Virus record (IMG/VR): IMGVR_UViG_3300034104_001672
Location: 1 to 25,859 of that record
Reading direction: 5' to 3' (one strand)
Source: a virus
Length of the DNA stretch: 25,859 nucleotides
Shown: positions 9,193 to 16,659 of the stretch, one piece after another
Position numbering within the stretch: position 1 is the first letter of the stretch
Layout: the number at the start of each line of letters is the position of its first letter
Made by a program: the position numbers and the translations under genes
The notes under the pieces: model-generated
Told to the model about the DNA's origin: nothing
Seen by the model: only the letters and a program-made list of their open reading frames with translations
The model's database searches: none

Positions 9193-9903
9193 TTAGTATT
9201 TATATTTCCAAACAAATCCGTATGCTAACTTCTTAGTTCCACGAATACACTTTCCTATATGACTATCATCATAATTTAAAGTAGAAGCTATGTTTTTTAT
9301 GGTAGTTGCCCACTCTTTTATTACAGAATTATCTACTGGGTTAATTTGCAATATACCACCATGATTTTCTAATAGATTCTTTTCTCTAGTGTTTAAACAT
9401 GCTAATTTATAACTATCAGGTTTAATTTTATTTTTATTAGCTATTGATATTTTTTTCTTGGCTTCTTCAGAGCAAGCATAATTAGACTTTTTTGGAGCCC
9501 TTCCTTTCTTTGCTAAACTCATAAGTTGTTTTGTTTCTTCTGATCTTTTCTGCCCTAAGTGATGACTGCTTCTTTTTAATTTGGTTTCTTCTGTATCTAC
9601 TCTACCAAAAGTACCATCTCCACCTGCAGTCATGTTCATACCTAAAGGATTGTTTTTGTAGAAAGTATTTAACAAAGTAATATACTCAATTTCTTTAGTA
9701 GAAAGTAAGTCGGGATTACATGTTTCTAAAACTTCTAAAGTATGGTTTTCCCAACCATACTTTTTTATACTATTGTAAATTAAGGGTTGCTTCTTACAGT
9801 TACAGTTTCTGTAACAAGAAGTTCTACTAGACAAGCACATAGTTTTACCTATGTAAACTTTTCCATTAGGGTTTGTGATTTTGTAAATTGTAGCTTGCTT
9901 CAT
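9193..9903 (-). CDS. Free-standing GIY-YIG homing endonuclease
   Basis: This 236-residue protein is a probable homing endonuclease with a more canonical GIY-YIG core than the one at 140-745. It shows TIYKITNPNGKVYIGKT (GIY equivalent at 5-7, YIG at 17-19), Arg 27, Glu 71 or 73 in KEIEYI, and Asn 90 in MNMTAGGDG. NUMOD3-like repeats (EETKLKRSSHHLGQKRS, then SEEAKKKIS) cover about 103-155. A NUMOD1-like C-terminus with IKEWATTIKNIASTL and CIRGTKKLAYGFVWKY covers about 185-235. These modules bind DNA in the family. Neighbouring ORFs are complete and there is no intron signature, so it moves as a free-standing gene. Its last codons (KYKY) form the A-rich leader of the 1280-residue fibre, whose ATG follows the stop by 3 nt. 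Confidence 0.93.
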   Translation of the reverse strand: MKQATIYKITNPNGKVYIGKTMCLSSRTSCYRNCNCKKQPLIYNSIKKYGWENHTLEVLETCNPDLLSTKEIEYITLLNTFYKNNPLGMNMTAGGDGTFGRVDTEETKLKRSSHHLGQKRSEETKQLMSLAKKGRAPKKSNYACSEEAKKKISIANKNKIKPDSYKLACLNTREKNLLENHGGILQINPVDNSVIKEWATTIKNIASTLNYDDSHIGKCIRGTKKLAYGFVWKYKY

Positions 9904-9935
9904 TTTTTATTGTTTTCACTATCCAACAATGTTCA

Positions 9936-12900
9936 TTAAAAATATTTATAACTCATTACCATCGTATAAGGATTGGCACTTGAGTTTACTGCGTTAATTT
10001 GTGCACCTGAGCCCACTAGAGAGCTTGTAAAGTTGATAGCGGTAGTTGACCCTATATCAGGTGTAGTTGTTTCTGTGTGAGTGATTGTAGGCGTTCCTGA
10101 CTGATTCCAAGTAACTATAATTGTACCTGCTCTTTGGTCTGTAAGTGAGTTATTATTTAAAATGTAATACTCAATAAAAGCACACATACCTACGCTTACG
10201 TTCTGAGCCCAAACAATAGTAGTAGCACTAGCATTAATAGTAGCAGTAGAAGACATGTGTACTACTCCGTTACCAGTTCCTATTCTTAGTTTATCTTGTA
10301 CTCTTACTTGACCGTTTACATCTAAGTCATATCCTGGAGAAGCTTGGTTAATACCTACTCTGTTAGTAGTAGAGTTGTAAATAAGCGCAGAAGCTCCTGC
10401 TAAAGATCCAGAACTGTTGTATTGGACTTGTGTATCAGATCCTGCTGCAGTTGCTGTTGATATAGTCCAAGTTCTATTTGCGCTTAAGTCATAGCTAGTT
10501 CCGTTAATAGTAAGCGTTCTTGCTTGAGGAACATAACTTGCTGAAGCATGATTACCCCAGCCATACGCAGTATTCCAGTTAGTACTGTTTCCTCCTGTTG
10601 CTGTGATAACTCCGCTTACATCTAGTAAAGTAGAAGGTGAAGTATTACCAATTCCTACGTTAGCTGTAGAGTTAACGTACAATCCTATAGTTCCGTTTGC
10701 ATTAACTGTTAAAGGAGCTCCAGAAGTAGCGTTAACTATAATACCGCCATTATTTAAAAATTCAGTACCTCTAGTAGTTAATCCGCTATCATCAGAAATT
10801 AAAATAGAACCGTTACCTACACTAGGCCTTATATTAGCAGTATCTCCATCATAAGATCTAATAATTAATCCACCACTATTAGTTGCAAATGTTGCTTCTC
10901 CATTTACATGAAGCAATTTAGAGGGACTAGCAGTACCTATACCCACATTTCCATTACCCTGCAACTTCAGTATGTCACTAAATCCTCCACCATTGTGCAT
11001 GGAGAATATAAGATTTGCGTAACTACCAAAAGAAGAACCAATGCTAACTACTTGACCAAGATTTAATTCACCAGCTAAAGATCCATTATCACTATACAAT
11101 GTTCCAGTTGCTCTTAATGCTCCACTGACATCTAATTTATAACTAGGAGAAGCAGTACCTATCCCTACATTACCTGCTGAGGGTACTAAAAATACATTAC
11201 GAGTACTATCATCTACTTGTAAAAATGTCAACATTGAGTTGCTAGAACTACCATTAGAATAACCCATATATAGATTATCACCATTAGTTCCAATAGCCCA
11301 ACTGTGTCCAGTACCTGCATTTCCGCCAATTGCTGAACTTAATCCCCATCCACCAACAGTTCCTATAGCACCAGCAATAACTGTATTTCCATAAGTATCT
11401 GGATTTATAGAACTGTTATTAGCAATTATAGAAGCACCTACTACATGTAACTTTGTTGAAGGACTTGTAGTTCCTATACCTACATTACCGCCACTAAAAT
11501 ACGAATCACCATATGAACTTATGAAGACGTTTGATGCACCTCCATTGGTTTTAAGTGTTAATTTACCTCCACCAGTTATACTATCGCTCCCCAGTAATAT
11601 TGTATTAACACTATTCCAGTTAGTAATAATAAAACCTTCAGTTCCAGAATTACTTTCCTTTAAATTTAACTTAGTAGCAGGAGCGTTAGTACCTATACCT
11701 ACATCACCAACGCTCGTTATTGATATAACATCTATAAGAGTTCCTGAATTTGAAACACCAAGTCTTAAATTAGTATTTAAATTTGAATTATAGAAAGAAG
11801 AGGCAGATATATAACTTCCCCAACTACCACCTGTATGCGTACCTATTTTTAGGTAGTTCGTCATAGAGGAAGAGCCATCTGATTGTATTTCTATATTTCC
11901 ATTAGTAACTGTAAGTTTAGATACTGGACTAGTAGTACCAATGCCGAGATTACCTGCAGCAGTCAATACCATCTTAGTAGATTGTGCAGCACCTGTAGCT
12001 CCATTATCAAAATAGATATTTCCGCCATCAATAAGCCTAAGTACACCTACGCCATTACTTCCTGAATTTCTCCATAAAGCAATAAATGGTTCAGCATTTG
12101 CACTTGTTGATACAATAAGACCGTCTGAGGTAGAAGAGGAAACTTGCAATCTAGCTTGAGGAGAACTTGTTCCTATACCTACAAGACCTGTAGATGTAAT
12201 ACGTACACGTTCAGTATCAAGTGTACCAAGAATTAAGTTACCTGCTTCTCTAGAAAAAACATATGCATCAATTCCATTTAAACCAACTGTAAGTCCATCA
12301 CTTGTACTTCCCGCACCTGTACTAGAATTATAATATTGAGTGTAGGAAACACTAGTACTACTTTCAACAATATTAACAATATTAGTTCCTACAGTGTGTA
12401 ATTTAGCCGCAGGACTAGTAGTTCCTATTCCAACGTTTCCTCCATGTATTTGTAATGCTAAAGCGTTACTTGAATAGTTACTAAATATAGTATAAGTTGA
12501 GAGTTGTTGCCAGTAGGCATAATTACTTCCCCCATGCCATAAATTAATTCTATTATCATTAGTGGAACTTATGCCAATATGAATATTGCTATTGTACGGA
12601 ACAATTTTCATACCTGGATATCCACCATCATTTGTTTCTCCTATGGTAGATATTTGAGCAGATCCTAAAACTAAAGCATTAGGTCCATCATCAGCAATTT
12701 GTAATTTTCCAGAAGGACTAGTAGTACCTATACCTACGTTGGTTCCATTGTCAAAAATCTGAGAGTTACCTAAAGCACTAGCTCCTGTAAACTTAGAAAT
12801 ATAGTTAGTAGTTCCACTTGCATTAGCTGGAGTGTATCCTAGCCATCCAGCAATAGTTTTGTTTACCCAAAGAGTTCCATTAAATCCTAGTAACTCTCCG

Positions 12901-13634
12901 TTTACTGGTAAATTTGTTTTTAAATCTACATCATGAATCTCATTTAACTCAAATCCATTCTGTACCTTAACGAAAATTTCTCCGTTGTTAGAGTTTTTAC
13001 GGGTTACTATACCTATAAAAACCAGGTGAGCAGGAGCATACGGTTTATTGATTAAGCCGTAAATTAAGTTTCCTCCTGTTCCCAACCATACTGGATCACC
13101 TTCTGTACCTGCAGCTGAGGTATCTAATCCTGCTAAAAGACCTTCTGTTACTACATTGGCAAATCCATTTGTAGAAACTGTGGCATCCAAAAGACCCATA
13201 GTCTTACTAGATGTGGCCTCAGAAGCATTAGAAGCCAAACCAACAATCATATTGGTTCCGTCTGCACTAGTTACGTAGACTGCTTGACCTTTGTTAATCG
13301 CTACACCAGCTTTAACTTGGTGTTGTAATCTAGAAGTGTAATCTACAGTACTGATTGTCCAGCTTCTGTTAGCTGTAAGATCATAACTTACACCGTTAAT
13401 AGTTAACGTGCGAGATGTAGGAACATAGCCACTTAAGCCTATGCCAGATGTAATATCTGACATTAATTGAGCATAGGTTCTAGTATATAGTTGTCCTTGT
13501 GCAGTTGTACCTACAACAACATAGTCCCAAGTAGCAGTATTTGTTAAAGCTGTTAAATAAACTGTACCACTAAGAGTAGTAAGTCCTTGAACTGTTACTC
13601 CGCATTGAAAAGTTTTAGCACTTAGAGACTTCAT
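9936..13634 (-). CDS. Large tail fibre protein without S74 domain
   Basis: This 1232-residue protein is a probable fibre or fibre-baseplate protein. The N-terminal 250 residues (MKSLSAKTFQCGVTVQGL, then a beta-rich region with KAGVAINKGQAVYVTSADG) look like an attachment domain. Residues about 290-1040 carry nine clear GIGT/GIGN-type shaft repeats such as GNVGIGTTSPSTKLHV, followed by one degenerate copy, VGINQASPGYDLDVNG. A 27-residue segment with RTLTINGVSYDL at 70-96 recurs near residue 1034, next to a WGNHASASY cassette. Unlike the two following fibres it has no S74 Ser-Lys motif. It ends in a compact domain of about 120 residues with YYILNNNSLTDQRAGTI and finishes in MVMSYKYF, which may be the tip or a different folding aid. 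The gene starts just after the terminator hairpin at 13655-13678. Confidence 0.88.
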   Translation of the reverse strand: MKSLSAKTFQCGVTVQGLTTLSGTVYLTALTNTATWDYVVVGTTAQGQLYTRTYAQLMSDITSGIGLSGYVPTSRTLTINGVSYDLTANRSWTISTVDYTSRLQHQVKAGVAINKGQAVYVTSADGTNMIVGLASNASEATSSKTMGLLDATVSTNGFANVVTEGLLAGLDTSAAGTEGDPVWLGTGGNLIYGLINKPYAPAHLVFIGIVTRKNSNNGEIFVKVQNGFELNEIHDVDLKTNLPVNGELLGFNGTLWVNKTIAGWLGYTPANASGTTNYISKFTGASALGNSQIFDNGTNVGIGTTSPSGKLQIADDGPNALVLGSAQISTIGETNDGGYPGMKIVPYNSNIHIGISSTNDNRINLWHGGSNYAYWQQLSTYTIFSNYSSNALALQIHGGNVGIGTTSPAAKLHTVGTNIVNIVESSTSVSYTQYYNSSTGAGSTSDGLTVGLNGIDAYVFSREAGNLILGTLDTERVRITSTGLVGIGTSSPQARLQVSSSTSDGLIVSTSANAEPFIALWRNSGSNGVGVLRLIDGGNIYFDNGATGAAQSTKMVLTAAGNLGIGTTSPVSKLTVTNGNIEIQSDGSSSMTNYLKIGTHTGGSWGSYISASSFYNSNLNTNLRLGVSNSGTLIDVISITSVGDVGIGTNAPATKLNLKESNSGTEGFIITNWNSVNTILLGSDSITGGGKLTLKTNGGASNVFISSYGDSYFSGGNVGIGTTSPSTKLHVVGASIIANNSSINPDTYGNTVIAGAIGTVGGWGLSSAIGGNAGTGHSWAIGTNGDNLYMGYSNGSSSNSMLTFLQVDDSTRNVFLVPSAGNVGIGTASPSYKLDVSGALRATGTLYSDNGSLAGELNLGQVVSIGSSFGSYANLIFSMHNGGGFSDILKLQGNGNVGIGTASPSKLLHVNGEATFATNSGGLIIRSYDGDTANIRPSVGNGSILISDDSGLTTRGTEFLNNGGIIVNATSGAPLTVNANGTIGLYVNSTANVGIGNTSPSTLLDVSGVITATGGNSTNWNTAYGWGNHASASYVPQARTLTINGTSYDLSANRTWTISTATAAGSDTQVQYNSSGSLAGASALIYNSTTNRVGINQASPGYDLDVNGQVRVQDKLRIGTGNGVVHMSSTATINASATTIVWAQNVSVGMCAFIEYYILNNNSLTDQRAGTIIVTWNQSGTPTITHTETTTPDIGSTTAINFTSSLVGSGAQINAVNSSANPYTMVMSYKYF
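10455..10535 (-). repeat. 81-nt internal repeat, copy A (RTLTINGxSYDL type)
   Basis: It encodes 27 residues, YVPQARTLTINGTSYDLSAN then RTWTIST, near the C-terminal end of the shaft of the 1232-residue fibre, overlapping the WGNHASASY cassette by one codon. Confidence 0.85.
10533..10580 (-). repeat. 48-nt fibre cassette, copy 5
   Basis: It encodes NWNTAYGWGNHASASY in the 1232-residue fibre, again just after a GIGN shaft repeat and ITATGGNST, so the same order of units as copy 4 occurs in a different gene. Confidence 0.85.
13347..13427 (-). repeat. 81-nt internal repeat, copy B (RTLTINGxSYDL type)
   Basis: It encodes 27 residues, YVPTSRTLTINGVSYDLTAN then RSWTIST, at residues 70-96 of the 1232-residue fibre, so the repeat pair flanks the whole shaft. 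Confidence 0.85.
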
Positions 13635-13654
13635 TATTGTTTATGTATATAAAA

Positions 13655-13678
13655 GCTAGGGGTTTTTAGGCCCCTAGC
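13655..13678 (-). terminator. Intrinsic terminator after the 477-residue fibre gene
   Basis: A perfect 8-bp GC-rich stem (GCTAGGGG and CCCCTAGC) closes an 8-nt loop. On the minus strand the stem is followed at once by TTTTATATA, the expected U-rich tail. It sits 22 nt past the stop of the gene at 13700-15133 and 20 nt before the ATG at 13634, so the large-fibre block probably needs read-through or its own promoter. Confidence 0.85.
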
Positions 13679-13699
13679 AAAGATAAGGTTTAAAATAAA

Positions 13700-15133
13700 T
13701 TAAGCAATTTTAATCACCAATACTCTAAGAGCATTTGTAGCAACAGGAGAACAGAATCCTAAAGTAACTACGTTGTTGGTTGTACGTACTACATCACACT
13801 CTACGTTCTCACCAGTAGCTAGTTCATAAACTTGAACTATGATGTCGTTAGAAGCTAAAGCGTGAGTTACTATCATACTAGTTGCTGGAGCTGCTGGACC
13901 TGTTACAGCATAACGCAAAGCAGCTAATCCAGAAGGAGTTACTGCTACTGTAGAACTACTTAAAGCATTTACTTCAGCACTAGTAGCCAATTCTACAACA
14001 CCTGCAGCACTTGTAGTAGCGTTTACACCACTTACAGTGATAGAAGTTGTTCCTGAACCAGCAACTGCAACACCGTTAGATCCACTGATTGTGATTCCTG
14101 TAATAACGTCACCTGCTAAGTCAGCAGAAGTTAAGTACTTGATTACACCTGAGTCACTTACCAAGTATTTGTTTCCTGTGTAAGCAGCACCAGCGTCAGC
14201 AATAGAACCTACGTGTAAAGGCTCAGTTACAGTAGACCAGTAGTCACTAGTCTCATTCCAGATGAAAGAAACGTTAGTACTTGTTCCTCTTTCTACTTCA
14301 ATACCTGCGTTCTGAGAAGGAGAACTAACTTCATCTCTGTTAAGAAGAAGAATGTTATCACCAATCTCTACAGTGTTTGAGTTAACATAAGTTACTGTAC
14401 CGTTTACAGTTAAGTTGCCACCGACAGTTACAGTAGTTCCGTCATCTGTAATAGTTGAGTTAGAGAATCCTGTACCGTTCCACTTAGTTAAGTAGTTGGT
14501 AGTCAATGATCCAGCACCTGTGATAGCAATATCATCAGCGTTAACTGTGATACCAGTTCCTGCACCTACTGCAAAAGAACGTGAAGCTGTAATATCTCCT
14601 CCGCCAGTTAAACCTGCACCTGCTGTCAAGATAACTGCAGAGTGATCAGTGTTACGAGTAGAAGTGGTGTCAAGAGCTACGTCATTGGCGTTTACAGTAA
14701 TACCTGTACCTGCTCCAATGTTAAGAGTTACAGAAGCTCCAAGAGCAACAGAACCACCATCAGTAAGACCTGCTCCAGCAACTACAGAAAGAGAGGAGTT
14801 AACCAACATTCCGTTAGTAACACCACCTGCCTTAATGTAAAGTTGGTTAGAACCATTTAAACCAATAGAAGCATCGTCATACAGAACGTTTACGGTAATA
14901 TCTCTGGTTCCGCTAACAGATATAGCGTTACCAGCTACAATTGACCTTAGATCACCTCCTACGTCTACCCAGGCAGTACCATCATAGAAGTAGATTGACT
15001 TGTCTCCAGTAGAGGAGTTGAAGTAGACCTGACCTGCAGCAGGAGTTCCTGGTGCTGTACCTAAGTTCTGGATGACCGCATTCTGCAGTTCGCATTTATT
15101 GAGGTCTATCGCAGTTAAGAATTTTTTTGCCAT
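13700..15133 (-). CDS. Tail fibre or fibre-adaptor protein
   Basis: The 477 residues begin MAKKFLTAIDLNKCELQNAV and continue to GTPAAGQVYFNSSTGDKSIY, a common N-terminal module of phage tail fibres and adaptors. The middle is low-complexity beta-rich sequence with paired repeats, notably two GAGTGITVNA segments separated by AGAGLTGGGDIT. It also has a VNGTVTYVNSNTVEIGDNIL unit and a domain with SPSQNAGIEVERGTSTNVSF, both typical of fibres. The C-terminal 60 residues (VTHALASNDIIVQVY, then GENVECDVVRTTNNVVTLGF) form a small beta domain that often caps such proteins. It comes last in the small-gene unit that starts at 16550 and is followed by a clear terminator. It probably anchors the larger fibres or forms a short fibre; the exact role is not determined. 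Confidence 0.85.
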   Translation of the reverse strand: MAKKFLTAIDLNKCELQNAVIQNLGTAPGTPAAGQVYFNSSTGDKSIYFYDGTAWVDVGGDLRSIVAGNAISVSGTRDITVNVLYDDASIGLNGSNQLYIKAGGVTNGMLVNSSLSVVAGAGLTDGGSVALGASVTLNIGAGTGITVNANDVALDTTSTRNTDHSAVILTAGAGLTGGGDITASRSFAVGAGTGITVNADDIAITGAGSLTTNYLTKWNGTGFSNSTITDDGTTVTVGGNLTVNGTVTYVNSNTVEIGDNILLLNRDEVSSPSQNAGIEVERGTSTNVSFIWNETSDYWSTVTEPLHVGSIADAGAAYTGNKYLVSDSGVIKYLTSADLAGDVITGITISGSNGVAVAGSGTTSITVSGVNATTSAAGVVELATSAEVNALSSSTVAVTPSGLAALRYAVTGPAAPATSMIVTHALASNDIIVQVYELATGENVECDVVRTTNNVVTLGFCSPVATNALRVLVIKIA

Positions 15134-15160
15134 GATTATATTATTTTATATTTTTATTTT

Positions 15161-15616
15161 TTAGTTAAAGTAAGCTTTGCCACTAAATGCTCCACAAAAA
15201 GTAATCTTGCAACTATTAAGAGAGAGATAATCAACAGCTCCTTCAACAATACTTCCAGCAGAATCTACAACAGTAACGGAAGGATATTTATTCATGTTAT
15301 GAATAGCAGTCCATTCTATATTAGGTGTATTTTCATAGTGCACATAAGTATCTACATAGGATACAGTAAGTGCTGCAGCATTTCTTCTATTAAAAACAAT
15401 AGTTTTTATCAGATCTCCTACTAAAGATATAGATGTAATTGTTTCATCATATGCCTGATCTCCTTTTTGAGATAAAACAGCTGATAAATTATCTAGTGTT
15501 ATTTTCTTTGTAATGTTATTTACAACATCTACAATTGGAATAACATCATAGTAAATATTTACCTCTTGTGAGAAGTAAGGAGGTAGTTGTGTTATAGTAG
15601 GATCGTAACTACGCAT
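15161..15616 (-). CDS. Small tail-fibre-like structural protein
   Basis: This 151-residue protein has an N-terminus (MRSYDPTITQLPPYFSQEV, then VIPIVDVVNNITKKITLDNL) like short phage adaptor proteins. Its C-terminal domain of about 55 residues, from WTAIHNMNKYPSVTVVDSAG to the final FSGKAYFN, matches the small beta domain at the end of many tail fibre and collar proteins as I remember them. The ATG shares one base with the stop of the 82-residue gene (TAATG), a coupling arrangement. It lies 27 nt before the 477-residue fibre gene. I infer a role in baseplate or fibre attachment; a function beyond virion structure is not shown. Confidence 0.75.
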   Translation of the reverse strand: MRSYDPTITQLPPYFSQEVNIYYDVIPIVDVVNNITKKITLDNLSAVLSQKGDQAYDETITSISLVGDLIKTIVFNRRNAAALTVSYVDTYVHYENTPNIEWTAIHNMNKYPSVTVVDSAGSIVEGAVDYLSLNSCKITFCGAFSGKAYFN

Positions 15617-15864
15617 TATACAATGAATCTATTTCCTGCTTGAGTTAATAAGTATTGAGGACCATAATCTACAACTTCAGTCTCAGTATACTCAGCATCA
15701 ATTAATTTCATGAGATCAAAAACCTCTTTGTTATAAATATCTATTTCTGCTGTATCACTACAACCAGTTTCAATACCATACTTGGTCTCTCTAAATTCAG
15801 CATACATTGCTTCACCAAATTTTAAAGAAACTTTAGCTTCATCACAGTTAGTGCACTTACCCAT
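15616..15864 (-). CDS. Small protein of unknown function with CxxC
   Basis: This 82-residue product starts MGKCTNCDEAKVSLKFGEAM, with a CxxC at residues 4-7 and a third Cys near residue 35 (TGCSDTAEID). The rest is acidic, with a YNKEVFDLMKLIDAEYTETE helix-like stretch and a hydrophobic end. Its ATG lies within the last 8 bases of the 42-residue gene (ATGGGTAA overlap) and its stop shares a base with the next ATG, so it is translated inside a tightly coupled set. I do not recognise a family. The location between a major virion protein and the fibres suggests a structural or assembly role. Confidence 0.75.
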   Translation of the reverse strand: MGKCTNCDEAKVSLKFGEAMYAEFRETKYGIETGCSDTAEIDIYNKEVFDLMKLIDAEYTETEVVDYGPQYLLTQAGNRFIV

Positions 15865-15985
15865 TTTTTTGTTTTAAACTTTGTTCATACCCGTCTATAC
15901 AATTAGCACAGACTTGTTTACCATCAGATGCAGTTTTCTTTTGACAACCACAACTTAATCTTGATCCACAATTTTGACAATTCAT
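15857..15985 (-). CDS. 42-residue zinc-ribbon-like microprotein
   Basis: The translation is MNCQNCGSRLSCGCQKK, then TASDGKQVCANCIDGYEQS and a basic tail (LKQKNG), 42 residues. Cys occur at 3, 6, 12, 14, 26 and 29, giving CxxC, CxC and CxxC. The first and last pairs have zinc-ribbon spacing. The ATG at 15985 follows the stop of the 182-residue gene by 16 nt, and the stop overlaps the next ATG by 8 nt, which argues for real translation. I infer a metal-binding or assembly factor; the partner is unknown. Small proteins of this kind occur in Bacteroidota phages as far as I remember, but no function is established. Confidence 0.75.
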   Translation of the reverse strand: MNCQNCGSRLSCGCQKKTASDGKQVCANCIDGYEQSLKQKNG

Positions 15986-16001
15986 ATTGGTTTATATTTA
16001 A

Positions 16002-16550
16002 TTAATTGCAATAAGTACAGTTTAGTTTTTCAAGTTGTTTCTTAGCATAGTTATATATTGCTTGACCTTGTTCAGGGCTATGGCAAAATTCTACTTTTGC
16101 TTTAGCACCCTCTAACATCATTTTTAACAACCTTAACTTATTTAATTTTTCTTTTTCTGCAGGTAATGGCTCACATCCAGACAAGTTAATACTACAAAGA
16201 ATATTGTAGTATATATTCATAGACTGTGCTATACGTAAGTGATTATATTCTACCCAAACTTTATCATTTGGTGCAACACTGTAGCGTAAAGTATAAATAC
16301 CGTCAGGTAATTCACTTAGTGCTGTATCACAGTTTGTATCTTGCAAATGTAAAGTACATGCATTAAATACATTTTCACTATTAGGTAAAATCTCAAGAAC
16401 TACTTCCTCTAAATACCCCGGAAGTAAAATTTGTAATCTATTACAAGTAATTCCTAACTCTGTACTGTATGTACTAGTATCTACAACTCTAAAGATTTTT
16501 GCATTAAGAGTTTCTGGAATATCTAAACTGAGGATGTGTTTTTGTGCCAT
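16002..16550 (-). CDS. Conserved-looking virion-module protein, function unknown
   Basis: The 182 residues divide into two parts. An N-terminal beta-rich half runs from MAQKHILSLDIPETLNAKIF past LPDGIYTLRYSVAPNDKVWV. A helical C-terminal half carries LPAEKEKLNKLRLLKMMLEG and YNYAKKQLEKLNCTYCN. Cys residues are scattered through it and the protein ends in a CxxC. It resembles a family I associate with Bacteroidota and crAss-like phages, placed just after the connector and tail genes; its role there is not known to me. It is the first gene after the terminator at 16611-16640 and leads the small-gene unit. A tail-tube, hub or stabilising component is possible, but this is positional inference only. 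Confidence 0.7.
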   Translation of the reverse strand: MAQKHILSLDIPETLNAKIFRVVDTSTYSTELGITCNRLQILLPGYLEEVVLEILPNSENVFNACTLHLQDTNCDTALSELPDGIYTLRYSVAPNDKVWVEYNHLRIAQSMNIYYNILCSINLSGCEPLPAEKEKLNKLRLLKMMLEGAKAKVEFCHSPEQGQAIYNYAKKQLEKLNCTYCN

Positions 16551-16610
16551 AGGATTGTTAAATAGACGGTATGCCTACTCATATATAATTTACTAAATAA
16601 ATCTAAATAA

Positions 16611-16640
16611 AAAAAGGGGAAGATCACTCCTCCCCTTTTT
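16611..16640 (-). terminator. Strong intrinsic terminator after the 526-residue gene
   Basis: AAAAAGGGGA and TCCCCTTTTT form a 10-bp stem around a 10-nt loop. On the minus strand the right arm continues into TTATTT. It lies 20 nt past the stop at 16660, where a highly expressed virion gene would be expected to end its transcript. The A-rich left arm could also make it work on the plus strand, but no plus-strand gene is present. Confidence 0.88.
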
Positions 16641-16659
16641 ATATGATAATAAAGTGTTA

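Noticed and set aside
9193-9903. Group I intron or intein carrying the endonuclease
   Set aside because: Both flanking fibre genes are complete with proper starts and stops, and no splice-type motifs or broken exons are seen.
9936-13634. CRISPR-like array from regular GIGT repeats
   Set aside because: The repeats are in frame, encode a periodic protein motif, vary at third positions and are unevenly spaced.
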